From Actinomycetes bacterium (GTDB lineage: Bacteria > Actinomycetota > Acidimicrobiia > Acidimicrobiales > RAAP-2), in assembly GCA_021850345.1 (NCBI GenBank), contig JAJZMN010000100.1, forward strand, positions 1-13,699: 13,699 nt of DNA. The letters are read 5' to 3'. The notes under the pieces are model-generated. The model was not told the DNA's origin. It did no database searches and saw only the letters and a program-made list of their open reading frames with translations. Of this stretch, positions 1 to 7,063 are shown in pieces (the stretch's first letter is position 1; each line of letters starts with the position of its first letter). The position numbers and the translations under genes are program-made.

Positions 1-47
1 TGCGCCTGGTGTCGCGCCCTCGTCGCGCGCGCAGGGGGAGCGCTGAT

Positions 48-165
48 TTCCGGTGGCCATGGCGGCGGGGAAACACCCGTTCCCATTCCGAACACGGCAG
101 TTAAGCCCGCCAGCGCCGATGGTACTTGGGGGGTGACTCCCTGGGAGAGTAGGACGCCGCCGGGA
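48..165 (+). rRNA. rrf: 5S ribosomal RNA
   Basis: This is the 5S rRNA of the large ribosomal subunit. The sequence holds the conserved core around 85-110 (cccattccgaacacgg and gttaagcccgcc) and the 3' block ggtacttggggg...gggagagtaggacg. The terminal helix I can be drawn directly: bases 50-57 (ccggtggc) pair with 156-163 (gccgccgg), with a U-G and a U-A extending to about 48/165. The resulting ~117 nt matches the family. Bases 1-47 upstream carry no gene and are probably the 23S-5S spacer of an rRNA operon whose 16S and 23S lie outside the window. The exact mature ends are uncertain by 1-3 nt. Confidence 0.96.
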
Positions 166-172
166 TTTCTCT

Positions 173-208
173 GACGATGGCCTGTCACTTCGGTGGCAGG
201 CCATCGTC
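173..208. terminator. Perfect 16-bp hairpin terminator after 5S, with UUCG loop
   Basis: Bases 173-188 pair without mismatch (one G-U) with 193-208 around the loop ttcg (189-192). The closing pair is C-G, so in the rRNA direction this is the very stable cUUCGg tetraloop. No T-run follows on either strand, as in the U-less terminators frequent in high-GC actinobacteria. It begins 8 nt after the 5S gene and overlaps the last codons and TGA stop (185-187) of the convergent methyltransferase gene. It may therefore stop transcription from both sides. The structure is seen directly; its terminator function is inferred. Confidence 0.8.
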
Positions 209-925
209 GCGTGTGGCGGTGATCTCGAAGAGCATGTGATGTCCCCAGCGCGCCATGGCGAGGGGCATGGCGTGGCGGCCAGGGCCCTCCAGCCACTCGC
301 ACAGCGCTCGCCACTGGTGGTCGCGGTTGAAGAGGTCGTCGAAGTACACGAGGGTGCCCGGCCGCATTCGAGGTGCCAGCCACTCGAGGACGCACGTGGT
401 GCTCGAGTAGAGGTCGCAGTCGAGGTTCACGATGAGCTGGTCGTGGGGCGGCGGCTCGAACTTCGGCAGGGTCTCCTCGAACCATCCGATCTCGAAGGAC
501 ACGCGCGGGTCGGCGATGTCGGGCGGCGTCCCCACGGAGAAGGCGCCGCGGCTGGCGTCGCTCTGCCAATCCTCTGGAAGGCCTTCGAAGCTGTCGAAGC
601 CGACGAAGCGCGCGTCGGGCGTCGTCAGATGGGAGGCCCAGTAGCGCATGGTACGACCCCGGAAGACGCCGAACTCGAGGTAGAGAGGGCGGGCGCCGTC
701 GACACGTTCGAGGGCAGCGTCGAAGACCGCGAACCGGTCCTTCAGGTTCTCCACGTGCTGCGTGGTGGCTGCAAGCCACCGGCCCTGGTCGAGGGCTCCG
801 AGCGCGCGGGAGAACCGTGTGAGGGTGTGCGGCGAGAGGCGTGCGCCCGCCGCGACGAGCGCGCGTCGCGGCTGGACCGGCGCGAGCTGCCGGGCCAGGC
901 GCCGCAGGAGGTCTCGGGTTGTCAT
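185..925 (-). CDS. TylF/MycF-like SAM-dependent O-methyltransferase
   Basis: A 246-aa class I methyltransferase of the TylF/macrocin-O-methyltransferase type (Methyltransf_24-like). It would transfer a methyl group from S-adenosylmethionine to a hydroxyl, in known relatives on a sugar or other small molecule. Visible motifs are the SAM-binding LEFGVFRGRT (about 83-92) and the acidic loop GFDSFEGLP (109-117). Putative metal-binding acids are in LDCDLYSST (168-176) and YFDDLF (194-199), like the Mg-binding Asp residues of MycF. The start at 925 is chosen because AGGAGG (936 to 931) lies 5 nt before the ATG; the frame stays open to 1033 but has no better start. No signal peptide or membrane segment is evident. 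It is divergent from the Rieske/MBL gene and convergent with 5S, and the 5S terminator hairpin encodes its C-terminus. The substrate is unknown. Confidence 0.88.
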   Translation of the reverse strand: MTTRDLLRRLARQLAPVQPRRALVAAGARLSPHTLTRFSRALGALDQGRWLAATTQHVENLKDRFAVFDAALERVDGARPLYLEFGVFRGRTMRYWASHLTTPDARFVGFDSFEGLPEDWQSDASRGAFSVGTPPDIADPRVSFEIGWFEETLPKFEPPPHDQLIVNLDCDLYSSTTCVLEWLAPRMRPGTLVYFDDLFNRDHQWRALCEWLEGPGRHAMPLAMARWGHHMLFEITATRDDGLPPK

Positions 926-1190
926 GGCATCCTCCTCGTGCAGATGCTGTGCGCCGGTGTCGCCGACGCGCCGTCTGCCGCCCGCGGTGGCGTACAGGTG
1001 CGCAACCGGCGCGCTCACGACCACGCCGGTCATGACTGAGCCGACCCCGCCAGCCCCGCGGGGCGCGATGAGGCGACAAGCGCCTGAACCCTACCGCCCG
1101 CTGGGATTGCGCGCAGCCCGCGTGCGGGATGCCAACATGGCCGCCGGCGCCGGGGGGAACGGAGGCAGGCATGCAGCGACGAGGAGCGGG
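926..1190. promoter_or_regulatory. Divergent intergenic region (265 bp)
   Basis: This stretch separates two divergently transcribed genes, so it must carry a promoter for each. I could not recognise a convincing -35/-10 pair on either strand. It contains a 12-bp perfect palindrome at 1053-1064 (gccccgcggggc), a small hairpin at 1118-1129 (cccgc-gt-gcggg), and near its right end a 10-codon upstream ORF (1171-1203) that runs into the start of the next gene. Open frames crossing it from both sides look like unselected high-GC extensions. Confidence 0.5.
931..936 (-). promoter_or_regulatory. Shine-Dalgarno deciding the methyltransferase start
   Basis: On the minus strand this reads AGGAGG, a perfect anti-SD match, 5 nt before the ATG at 925. 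It argues against the longer open frame that reaches 1033, where the same bases would be coding. Confidence 0.85.
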
Positions 1191-1203
1191 ATGCAGATAC
1201 TGA
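1171..1203 (+). other. Possible 10-codon leader ORF overlapping the Rieske/MBL start
   Basis: ATG at 1171 opens a short frame encoding MQRRGAGCRY, ending at the TGA of 1201-1203. It thus overlaps the ATG of the downstream gene (1191) in another frame. A GGAGG (1161-1165) lies 5 nt upstream of it, which is a better SD than many real genes here have. It could couple or attenuate translation of the downstream gene, or be chance. No homology can be claimed for ten residues. Confidence 0.3.
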
Positions 1204-2756
1204 TCACCGGCCACGCCGGGCTCTACATCGAGGTGCGCGACGGTCGCACGATCCTGTGCGACCCCTGGTTCAACGGCGCGTACTTCGGTTCGTGGTTTCC
1301 GTTCCCCGACAATGCCGCGCTCGACGTCGATGCCCTGTCCAGACCGGACTTCCTCTACGTGTCCCACCTGCACAAGGACCACTTCGACGCTCGTTTCCTG
1401 GCTGCGAAGGTCGACAAGTCGACGACCGTGCTCCTGCCGGACTTTCCCCTCGACGACATGCGCCGCGCGTTCGAGGACCTCGGCTTCTCGAACTTCGTGC
1501 AGACCCGCTCGGGACGGCGCGTCGATCTCGATGGGCTCCGCGTGGCGATCGCGACCTCGACGTCGGTGGCCGACGGCCCGATCGGGGATTCGGCGCTCGT
1601 GGTCGACGACGGCGAGACCAAGATCTTGAACCAGAACGACTGCCATCCCCGAGACCTGAGCGCGCTGCGAGCGCTCGGGCCCTACGACGTCCATTTCCTC
1701 CAGTACTCGGGCGCCATCTGGTACCCGATGGTCTATCGCTGGAGTGAAGAGGAGAAGGCCGCCCTCTCGAGTGTCAAGCGTGTCCGTCAGGGCCAGCGTG
1801 CCATGGGCTACATCGAGGCGATCAGGGCGCGCCATGTCATACCGTTCGCCGGCCCGCCAGCGTTCCTCGACGACGACCTCTTCACGCTGAACGACCTCGA
1901 CGACGACCCGACCAACATCTTCCAGGATCAGCGCAGCTTCCTCGGGGTTCTCAGGGCAAACGGCATCGAGCGCGCACACCTCGCGGTGACGGGTGGGCAG
2001 ATCGACGTAGGACCCGGACGTTTCGAGCTGACCGGCGGCCCCGAGGATCTCTTCTCGAAGAAGGAGGAGTACCTTCGCGCCTACCAGGAACGCCGGCGCG
2101 ACGAGATCGCGGCGAGCCTTCCCGCCTACAGCGACCCGGTCGATCCCGCCGATCTGGTGGGTCGCCTGGCCGCATGGATCGAGCCACTGCTCGCCGAGGC
2201 GCCGTCGGTGCGGCGAGCCCTCGGCGGACCCATCATGGTCGACGTCGGCCGCTTCGGGGTCGTCATCGACCCGTCCTCGGGTTCGGTGAGGCGAGCGTCT
2301 CCCGACGACGCCCCACGCGCCGGACACTCCTTCTTCTTCGACGAGTCGCTGCTGCGCTCGCTCGTCGACCGCCAGGTGGAGGACTGGGTGAACGAGCTCT
2401 TCTTGTCGTGCCGCTTCGAGGCGGATCGACGAGGCGAGTACAACGAGAACGTCTTCAGCTTCTTCAAGTGCCTGTCGCCGCACCGGATGGAGTACCTCGA
2501 GGCGTCGCTCGCCCTCGCGCACCGCGCGCACGAGAGCGGCACCGTCGACCCAGGCGAGCTGTGGCGCTGTGGGGACTACCTCGTCCAGCGCCACTGCCCA
2601 CATCTGGGGGCGGATCTCTCGCGCTTCGGCAAGGTGGAGGAGGGAGTTCTCACCTGCTCACTGCACGGCAACCGCTACGACCTGGCCACTGGCAAGTGCC
2701 TGAGTGCTGAGGGCCTCGATCTGTTCAGCGTCCCGGCCCGGGATGCGCCGGCCTGA
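1191..2756 (+). CDS. CMAH-like metalloprotein: N-terminal MBL-fold domain + C-terminal Rieske [2Fe-2S] domain
   Basis: A 521-aa protein. The N-terminal part (about 1-290) is a metallo-beta-lactamase-fold domain of the UlaG/CMP-Neu5Ac hydroxylase type. It has H59-x-H61-x-D63-H64 in a typical SHLHKDH motif, an NQND-C-H segment at 148-152, and a YSGAIWYPM/PFAG core (172-221) like the animal CMAH catalytic domain. A linking region (about 300-440) with an ELFLSCRFEAD stretch is followed by a Rieske cluster site: C469-P-H471 and C489-S-L-H492, spacing CxHx17CxxH. In animal CMAH the Rieske domain is N-terminal, so the order here is reversed. The expected role is oxidation of a soluble substrate with electrons through the Rieske centre; the substrate is unknown. 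The start at 1191 is preferred over ATG 1137 because GAGGAG (1181-1186) precedes it and MQILITGHAGLYIE is the usual domain start. Confidence 0.85.
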   Translation: MQILITGHAGLYIEVRDGRTILCDPWFNGAYFGSWFPFPDNAALDVDALSRPDFLYVSHLHKDHFDARFLAAKVDKSTTVLLPDFPLDDMRRAFEDLGFSNFVQTRSGRRVDLDGLRVAIATSTSVADGPIGDSALVVDDGETKILNQNDCHPRDLSALRALGPYDVHFLQYSGAIWYPMVYRWSEEEKAALSSVKRVRQGQRAMGYIEAIRARHVIPFAGPPAFLDDDLFTLNDLDDDPTNIFQDQRSFLGVLRANGIERAHLAVTGGQIDVGPGRFELTGGPEDLFSKKEEYLRAYQERRRDEIAASLPAYSDPVDPADLVGRLAAWIEPLLAEAPSVRRALGGPIMVDVGRFGVVIDPSSGSVRRASPDDAPRAGHSFFFDESLLRSLVDRQVEDWVNELFLSCRFEADRRGEYNENVFSFFKCLSPHRMEYLEASLALAHRAHESGTVDPGELWRCGDYLVQRHCPHLGADLSRFGKVEEGVLTCSLHGNRYDLATGKCLSAEGLDLFSVPARDAPA

Positions 2757-2764
2757 GCCGGCCG

Positions 2765-2770
2765 TACACT
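2765..2770 (+). promoter_or_regulatory. -10 box (TACACT) for leaderless TPR gene
   Basis: TACACT lies 6 nt before the GTG at 2777, with no SD between. The position puts the transcription start at or next to the start codon, so the mRNA should be leaderless. No clear -35 is visible. Confidence 0.6.
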
Positions 2771-2776
2771 CACCCC

Positions 2777-4027
2777 GTGCCCCGTTCCCAAGAGGATCCT
2801 CGCGACCGCTCGCCGCGCCGCAGCTCGAGCGCAGGAGCCCCGCGTGCGAGCGGGGCGCGGCGGCCGGGCCAGTCGAGCCGGGCGGGCCAGTCGAGCCGGG
2901 CGGGCCAGTCGAGCCGGGCGGGCCAGTCGAGCCGGGCGGGCGCATCTCCACGCGGTAGCCGGTCGAGCGCGGGGCGCACGAGCAGCGGCCTCCCCTCACG
3001 CGGAGGCATCCAGCGCGACGGTGAGCGCCGGCAGACACGGGATCGTCCCCGCCGGCCCGGCGAGCGCGCGGGGCGGCGCTCCGAGCCGCTGCCATCGGCC
3101 GCTCGCCGATGGGGCGGTGTCGCGCGCCGCGGCGCCCACGAGGTCTCGAGGGCCGAGCAGGCAGGTCCTGGAGCAGGCCGACCATCGAGGGCAGTCGAGC
3201 GACGAGGCCCGAGCACCCCGCCCCCGCCGATGGACGAGTGGGTGCGGACCGACACGGCCGGCGTGCCCGCCCGGCGTCCTGGCGGCCGCCCGGCGCGTGC
3301 CGAGGCTGCCGCCGAGCGCCGGCCGCTGCTCCCGGCGGACGTCGCGACCGAGATCCGCCGAGCGGCGGACACTGCGACCGCTCGTCGAAAAGAGGTCCTC
3401 GTCGGGCGGATGGAGCGCGCGGTCCAGGCGTACGAGCGCGCCCGTTACACGGAAGCCGCGCGCCTGGGCAACGAGCTCGTCCGTGAGGTTCCCGGTGTGG
3501 CCGCGGTGCGGCGGCTGGCGGGATTCGCGTCGTACCGGTTGGGGCGCTGGCGCGACGCGTCGCGTCACCTGCACGCATACACCGAGCTCACCGGGGATCC
3601 CGATGCGCTGCCCGCGCTGATGGACTGCGAGCGCGCGCTCGGGCGCCACCGCCAAGTATCCGCCTTGTGGGCCGAGCTCCGTCACCGTTCACCCGAGCCC
3701 GAGGTGCTCGCCGAAGCGCGCATCGTCGCGGCCGGCAGCCTCGCAGACCGCGGCCAGCTCGCCGACGCGATCGCGCTGCTGGTCGCGGCGGGGACGGGTC
3801 GGTCGTTGCGCAACCCCTCGGACCGTCACGTTCGGCAGTGGTATGCGCTCGGGGACCTCTACGAGCGGGCGGGCGACGTGCCGCGGGCGCGCGACCTGTT
3901 CGGACGCGTGGCCAACGTTGACCCGGAGGCCTACGACATCGCCGCGCGTCTCGAGGCGCTCGGACGGCCAGCGAGACGTCGCCGGCGCCCCCGGGACCCC
4001 GCCCGGCGCCCCCGGGCTCCCAAGTAG
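2777..4027 (+). CDS. TPR-repeat protein with long basic, disordered N-terminal tail
   Basis: A 416-aa protein. Residues 1-195 or so are low-complexity, rich in Arg, Gly, Ser, Ala and Pro, and include four tandem copies of GQSSRA (31-54). From about 200 to 395 the sequence is helical and repeat-like (for example YERARYTEAARLGNELVRE, RYRLGRWRDA-type and LYERAGDVPRARDLFGRVA segments), as in tetratricopeptide repeats. The extreme C-terminus is again very basic (RRRRRPRDPARRPRAPK). TPRs bind proteins and the Arg-rich tails suggest nucleic acid or ribosome contact, but no function can be named. The GTG at 2777 is supported by the -10 box at 2765; a shorter start at ATG 3230 (MDEWVRTD) is the alternative. 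Its TAG stop forms part of the next gene's promoter. Confidence 0.72.
   Translation: MPRSQEDPRDRSPRRSSSAGAPRASGARRPGQSSRAGQSSRAGQSSRAGQSSRAGASPRGSRSSAGRTSSGLPSRGGIQRDGERRQTRDRPRRPGERAGRRSEPLPSAARRWGGVARRGAHEVSRAEQAGPGAGRPSRAVERRGPSTPPPPMDEWVRTDTAGVPARRPGGRPARAEAAAERRPLLPADVATEIRRAADTATARRKEVLVGRMERAVQAYERARYTEAARLGNELVREVPGVAAVRRLAGFASYRLGRWRDASRHLHAYTELTGDPDALPALMDCERALGRHRQVSALWAELRHRSPEPEVLAEARIVAAGSLADRGQLADAIALLVAAGTGRSLRNPSDRHVRQWYALGDLYERAGDVPRARDLFGRVANVDPEAYDIAARLEALGRPARRRRRPRDPARRPRAPK
2866..2937 (+). repeat. Four tandem copies of an 18-bp unit inside the TPR gene
   Basis: The unit gggccagtcgagccgggc occurs four times without mismatch (2866, 2884, 2902 and 2920). Eighteen is a multiple of three, so copy number changes keep the frame and add or remove GQSSRA hexapeptides in the disordered tail. 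Identical copies suggest recent expansion by slippage. Confidence 0.95.
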
Positions 4028-4030
4028 GCT
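4025..4030 (+). promoter_or_regulatory. -10 box (TAGGCT) for leaderless fbaB, overlapping upstream stop codon
   Basis: TAGGCT ends 6 nt before the ATG at 4037, with no SD. Its first three bases are the TAG stop codon of the TPR gene (4025-4027). Confidence 0.6.
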
Positions 4031-4036
4031 CGTTGT

Positions 4037-5092
4037 ATGGCGATCGATCTCCAGCAACTGCTCGGCGACGAGGCCGATTCCCTGCTGCGCCACGAGGCGA
4101 AGGCATTCCCGGCCGAAGGGCTCGTGGTGCCGGGGCCCGACTTCTTGGAGCGCACGTTCTCGCACTCCGATCGGCCGCCGGCGGTGCTGCGGGCGCTCGG
4201 GACGCTGTACGGGCACGGCCGCCTGGGCGGGACGGGGTACCTCTCGATCCTGCCGGTGGACCAGGGGATCGAGCACTCCGCGGGCGCAAGTTTTGCCAAG
4301 AACCCCAAGTACTTCGATCCCGCAAACATATGCGAGCTCGCGATCGCCGGCGGGTGCAGCGCGGTCGCCACGACGCTGGGCGTCCTCGGTGCGGTCGCGC
4401 GCCGCTACGTGCACCGGATCCCGTTCGTCGTGAAGCTGAACCACAACGACTTCCTGCACTACCCGAACACGTACGACCAAGTGCCGTTCGGCACGGCGCG
4501 CCAGGCCTTCGAGCTTGGGGCCACCGGGGTGGGCGCCACCATCTACTTCGGCTCGGAGCAGGCTGACCGCCAGCTCCACGAGATCTCCGAGGCCTTCAGC
4601 GAGGCGCACGAGCTCGGGATGTGCACGATCCTGTGGTGCTACCTGCGGAACCCCGCCTTCAAGAAGGACGGGGTGGACTACCACGTGAGCGCTGACCTGA
4701 CGGGCCAGGCCAACCACCTCGGCGTCACGATCGAGGCGGACCTCATCAAGCAGAAGCAGCCGGAGAACAACGGCGGCTACAACGCGATCGGCTTCGGCAG
4801 GACGGACCCCTTGGTCTACGACCAGCTCACCACCGATCACCCGATCGACCTCACGCGCTGGCAGGTCGTCAACTGCTACGCCGGGCGCGTCGGTCTGATC
4901 AATTCGGGCGGAGAGTCCAGCGGCGCCGGCGACCTCGCGCAGGCCGTGCGGACCGCGGTGATCAACAAGCGGGCGGGAGGACAGGGCCTCATCGTCGGGC
5001 GTAAGGCCTTCCAGCGCCCGACGGAGGAGGGGGCCGCGCTGATCCAGGCGATCCAGGACGTCTATCTCGACCCTGAGGTGACGATCGCATAA
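4037..5092 (+). CDS. fbaB: Class I fructose-bisphosphate aldolase (DhnA/FbaB type)
   Basis: Cytosolic enzyme of glycolysis/gluconeogenesis that interconverts fructose 1,6-bisphosphate with dihydroxyacetone phosphate and glyceraldehyde 3-phosphate through a lysine Schiff base. The 351-aa length matches the ~350 aa of E. coli FbaB. Large blocks are recognisable: [17 protein letters not shown] (70-86), [12 protein letters not shown] (133-144), [18 protein letters not shown] (234-251), [14 protein letters not shown] (279-292) and the C-terminal [19 protein letters not shown] (307-325) with [11 protein letters not shown]238 in the LIKQKQ segment is the likely Schiff-base lysine by comparison with the family. 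This is neither the class II zinc enzyme nor the short archaeal form. It follows the TPR gene at 9 bp and precedes korA by 87 bp, with its own leaderless promoter. Confidence 0.95.
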   Translation: MAIDLQQLLGDEADSLLRHEAKAFPAEGLVVPGPDFLERTFSHSDRPPAVLRALGTLYGHGRLGGTGYLSILPVDQGIEHSAGASFAKNPKYFDPANICELAIAGGCSAVATTLGVLGAVARRYVHRIPFVVKLNHNDFLHYPNTYDQVPFGTARQAFELGATGVGATIYFGSEQADRQLHEISEAFSEAHELGMCTILWCYLRNPAFKKDGVDYHVSADLTGQANHLGVTIEADLIKQKQPENNGGYNAIGFGRTDPLVYDQLTTDHPIDLTRWQVVNCYAGRVGLINSGGESSGAGDLAQAVRTAVINKRAGGQGLIVGRKAFQRPTEEGAALIQAIQDVYLDPEVTIA

Positions 5093-5157
5093 CTGCGCGT
5101 GGCCGGTGCCGGGCCACCGCCGTCGGCAGAGCGTTCCTGCGCCGGGCGTAGCGGAAC

Positions 5158-5163
5158 TATGCT
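5158..5163 (+). promoter_or_regulatory. Candidate -10 box (TATGCT) upstream of korA
   Basis: TATGCT lies 16 nt before the chosen ATG at 5180. It would give a 5' leader of only about 10 nt without an SD. A weak TTCCTG (5134-5139) sits 18 nt upstream as a possible -35. The fit is less clear than for the other promoters, because an in-frame ATG (5159) lies inside the box itself. Confidence 0.45.
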
Positions 5164-5179
5164 CCACCACCGGTACACC

Positions 5180-7063
5180 ATGACCACGACCGAGCATCGA
5201 GACGAGCACCACCGACAGCTCGACCGGGTCGTCATCCGGTTCGCCGGCGACTCCGGCGACGGCATGCAGCTCACGGGAGACCGCTTCACCGCGTCCAGTG
5301 CGCTGTTCGGGAACGACCTGTCGACCTTCCCCGACTTCCCGGCGGAGATCCGTGCGCCGGCCGGTACCCTCGCGGGCGTCTCGGCGTTCCAGGTGCAGAT
5401 CTCCGATCACGACATCCTCACGCCGGGGGACGCGCCGAACGTCCTCGTCGCCATGAACCCGGCGGCGCTGAAGGCGAACGTGGGTGTGCTCGAAAAGGGC
5501 GCCACCATCGTGGTGAACGTCGACGCATTCGACGAGCGCTCCCTCACCAAGGCGGGCTACGCCGCGAACCCGCTCACCGACGGTTCCCTGAGCGCGTTCG
5601 CGCTCTACGAGGTGCCGATGACCTCCATGACCCAGGAGGTCTGCAAGGAGGCCGGGGTCAAGCCGCGAGATGCGGAACGGTCGAAGAATTTCTTCGCACT
5701 CGGACTGTTGAGCTGGCTCTACAACCGGCCGGTCGACGCAACCGTCGAATGGATCCAGAAGCGCTTCGCGGACCGCGAGATGGTGCGAGAGGCCAACACG
5801 CGGGCGTTCCGGGCCGGCTATCACTTCGGCGAGACCGCCGAGCTGTTCGAGTCCACCTACGAGGTGCAGCCAGCGCACTTCGAGCCGGGCGAGTACACGC
5901 AGGTGACTGGCAACCAGGCGTTGGCGTGGGGGCTCATCGCCGCGTCTCGACTGTCGGGGCTGCCGCTGTTCCTCGGAAGCTACCCGATCACTCCGGCGTC
6001 CGACATCCTCCATGAGCTCTCGCGCCGCAAGGAGTTCGGCGTCCGCACCTTCCAGGCCGAAGACGAGATCGCCGGTATCGGCTCGGCGATCGGAGCGGCG
6101 TTCGGGGGCTCGCTCGGCGTCACGACCACGAGCGGGCCCGGCGTGGACCTCAAGTCGGAGGCCCTCGGGCTCGCGGTCAACCTCGAGCTCCCGCTGGTCC
6201 TCGTCGACATCCAGCGGGGCGGTCCCTCGACGGGTCTGCCGACCAAGGCCGAGCAGGCGGACCTCCTGCACGCGATGTACGGCCGCCATGGCGAGGCGCC
6301 GCTGCCCATCGTTGCGGCCAAGAGCCCTTCGCACTGCTTCGAGGCGGCGATCGAGGCAGTGCGCCTCGCGGTCAAGTACCGCACGCCGGTGATCCTGCTC
6401 TCCGACGGGTACCTGGCGAACGGCGCGGAGCCGTGGCGTCTTCCCGACGTCGACGCGTTCGAGCGGATCGACCCGGCGTTCGCGAGCGGGCCGAACCACG
6501 TCCTCGACGACGGGACCGAAGTGTTCTGGCCCTACGTGCGCGACGACGCGACCCTTGCCCGTCCCTGGGCGCCGCCGGGGGTGCCCGGCCTCGAGCACCG
6601 CATCGGGGGCCTCGAGAAGGCCGACGGCTCTGGCAACGTCTCCTACGACCCGGCGAACCACGAGAAGATGGTCCGGCTGCGCGCGGCGAAGGTGGCTGGG
6701 ATCGTCCGCGACATCCCGCCTGTCGACGTCGACGACGAGACCGGCGACGCAGAGCTCCTCGTGCTCGGATGGGGCTCGACCTACGGCGCGATCCTGGCCG
6801 GCGTTCGGCGCGTGCGTGCCCGTGGCAAGCGGGTCGCCCACGCCCACCTCGTGCACATGCACCCGTTCCCGGCGAACCTGGGTGAGGTGCTGGCGCGCTA
6901 CCGGACCGTGCTCGTGCCCGAGATGAACCTCGGGCAGCTGTCTCGTCTCGTGCGGGCCGAGTACCTCGTCGACGCACGCTCGATGTCCAAGGTGCAGGGA
7001 GTGCCGTTCCGAGCGGGGGAGATCGAAGCTGCCATCTGCTCGCTCCTGGAGGACGCGCGGTGA
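5180..7063 (+). CDS. korA: 2-oxoacid:ferredoxin oxidoreductase, fused gamma-alpha subunit (KorA)
   Basis: A 627-aa large subunit of a CoA-dependent 2-oxoacid:ferredoxin oxidoreductase. The gamma domain comes first (about 16-200), with RFAGDSGDGMQLTG (20-33) and the PAEIRAPAG segment. The alpha domain follows, with Y268-P-I-T-P272 (SYPITPASDILHELS), AEDEIAGIGSAIGAAFGG, TTTSGPG and QRGGPSTGLPTKAEQ. This gamma-alpha fusion with a separate beta subunit is the mycobacterial-type KGOR, which turns 2-oxoglutarate, CoA and oxidised ferredoxin into succinyl-CoA and CO2. Specificity for 2-oxoglutarate over pyruvate is inferred from family resemblance. The start at ATG 5180 (MTTTEHRD) places the conserved core 15 residues in; upstream in-frame starts at 5099 (GTG) and 5159 (ATG) would add a low-complexity tail. 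The TGA stop overlaps the korB GTG. Confidence 0.93.
   Translation: MTTTEHRDEHHRQLDRVVIRFAGDSGDGMQLTGDRFTASSALFGNDLSTFPDFPAEIRAPAGTLAGVSAFQVQISDHDILTPGDAPNVLVAMNPAALKANVGVLEKGATIVVNVDAFDERSLTKAGYAANPLTDGSLSAFALYEVPMTSMTQEVCKEAGVKPRDAERSKNFFALGLLSWLYNRPVDATVEWIQKRFADREMVREANTRAFRAGYHFGETAELFESTYEVQPAHFEPGEYTQVTGNQALAWGLIAASRLSGLPLFLGSYPITPASDILHELSRRKEFGVRTFQAEDEIAGIGSAIGAAFGGSLGVTTTSGPGVDLKSEALGLAVNLELPLVLVDIQRGGPSTGLPTKAEQADLLHAMYGRHGEAPLPIVAAKSPSHCFEAAIEAVRLAVKYRTPVILLSDGYLANGAEPWRLPDVDAFERIDPAFASGPNHVLDDGTEVFWPYVRDDATLARPWAPPGVPGLEHRIGGLEKADGSGNVSYDPANHEKMVRLRAAKVAGIVRDIPPVDVDDETGDAELLVLGWGSTYGAILAGVRRVRARGKRVAHAHLVHMHPFPANLGEVLARYRTVLVPEMNLGQLSRLVRAEYLVDARSMSKVQGVPFRAGEIEAAICSLLEDAR
7048..7052 (+). 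promoter_or_regulatory. Shine-Dalgarno of korB inside korA
   Basis: GGAGG lies 7 nt before the GTG at 7060, within the last codons of korA. With the GTGA overlap it supports translational coupling of the two subunits. Confidence 0.75.

Noticed and set aside
236..1039. A 267-codon plus-strand frame opposite the methyltransferase
   Set aside because: The minus-strand reading has clear SAM-binding motifs and a perfect SD; the plus reading has neither.
1053..1064. 12-bp palindrome gccccgcggggc as an operator in the divergent region
   Set aside because: Possible, but composed only of G and C in GC-rich DNA, with no second copy; mentioned with the intergenic region only.
762..1190. N-terminal extension of the Rieske/MBL protein back to 762
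   Set aside because: The extension runs antisense through the methyltransferase gene, is low-complexity, and the MBL domain begins at the SD-preceded ATG at 1191.
2866..2937. Collagen-like Gly-Pro-Pro repeats (GPPGST) on the minus strand
   Set aside because: They are the reverse-strand reading of the 18-bp tandem repeat and have no domain context. The plus-strand TPR protein explains the region.
2866..2937. CRISPR-like repetition
   Set aside because: The copies are directly adjacent with no spacers, and they lie in frame within a coding sequence.
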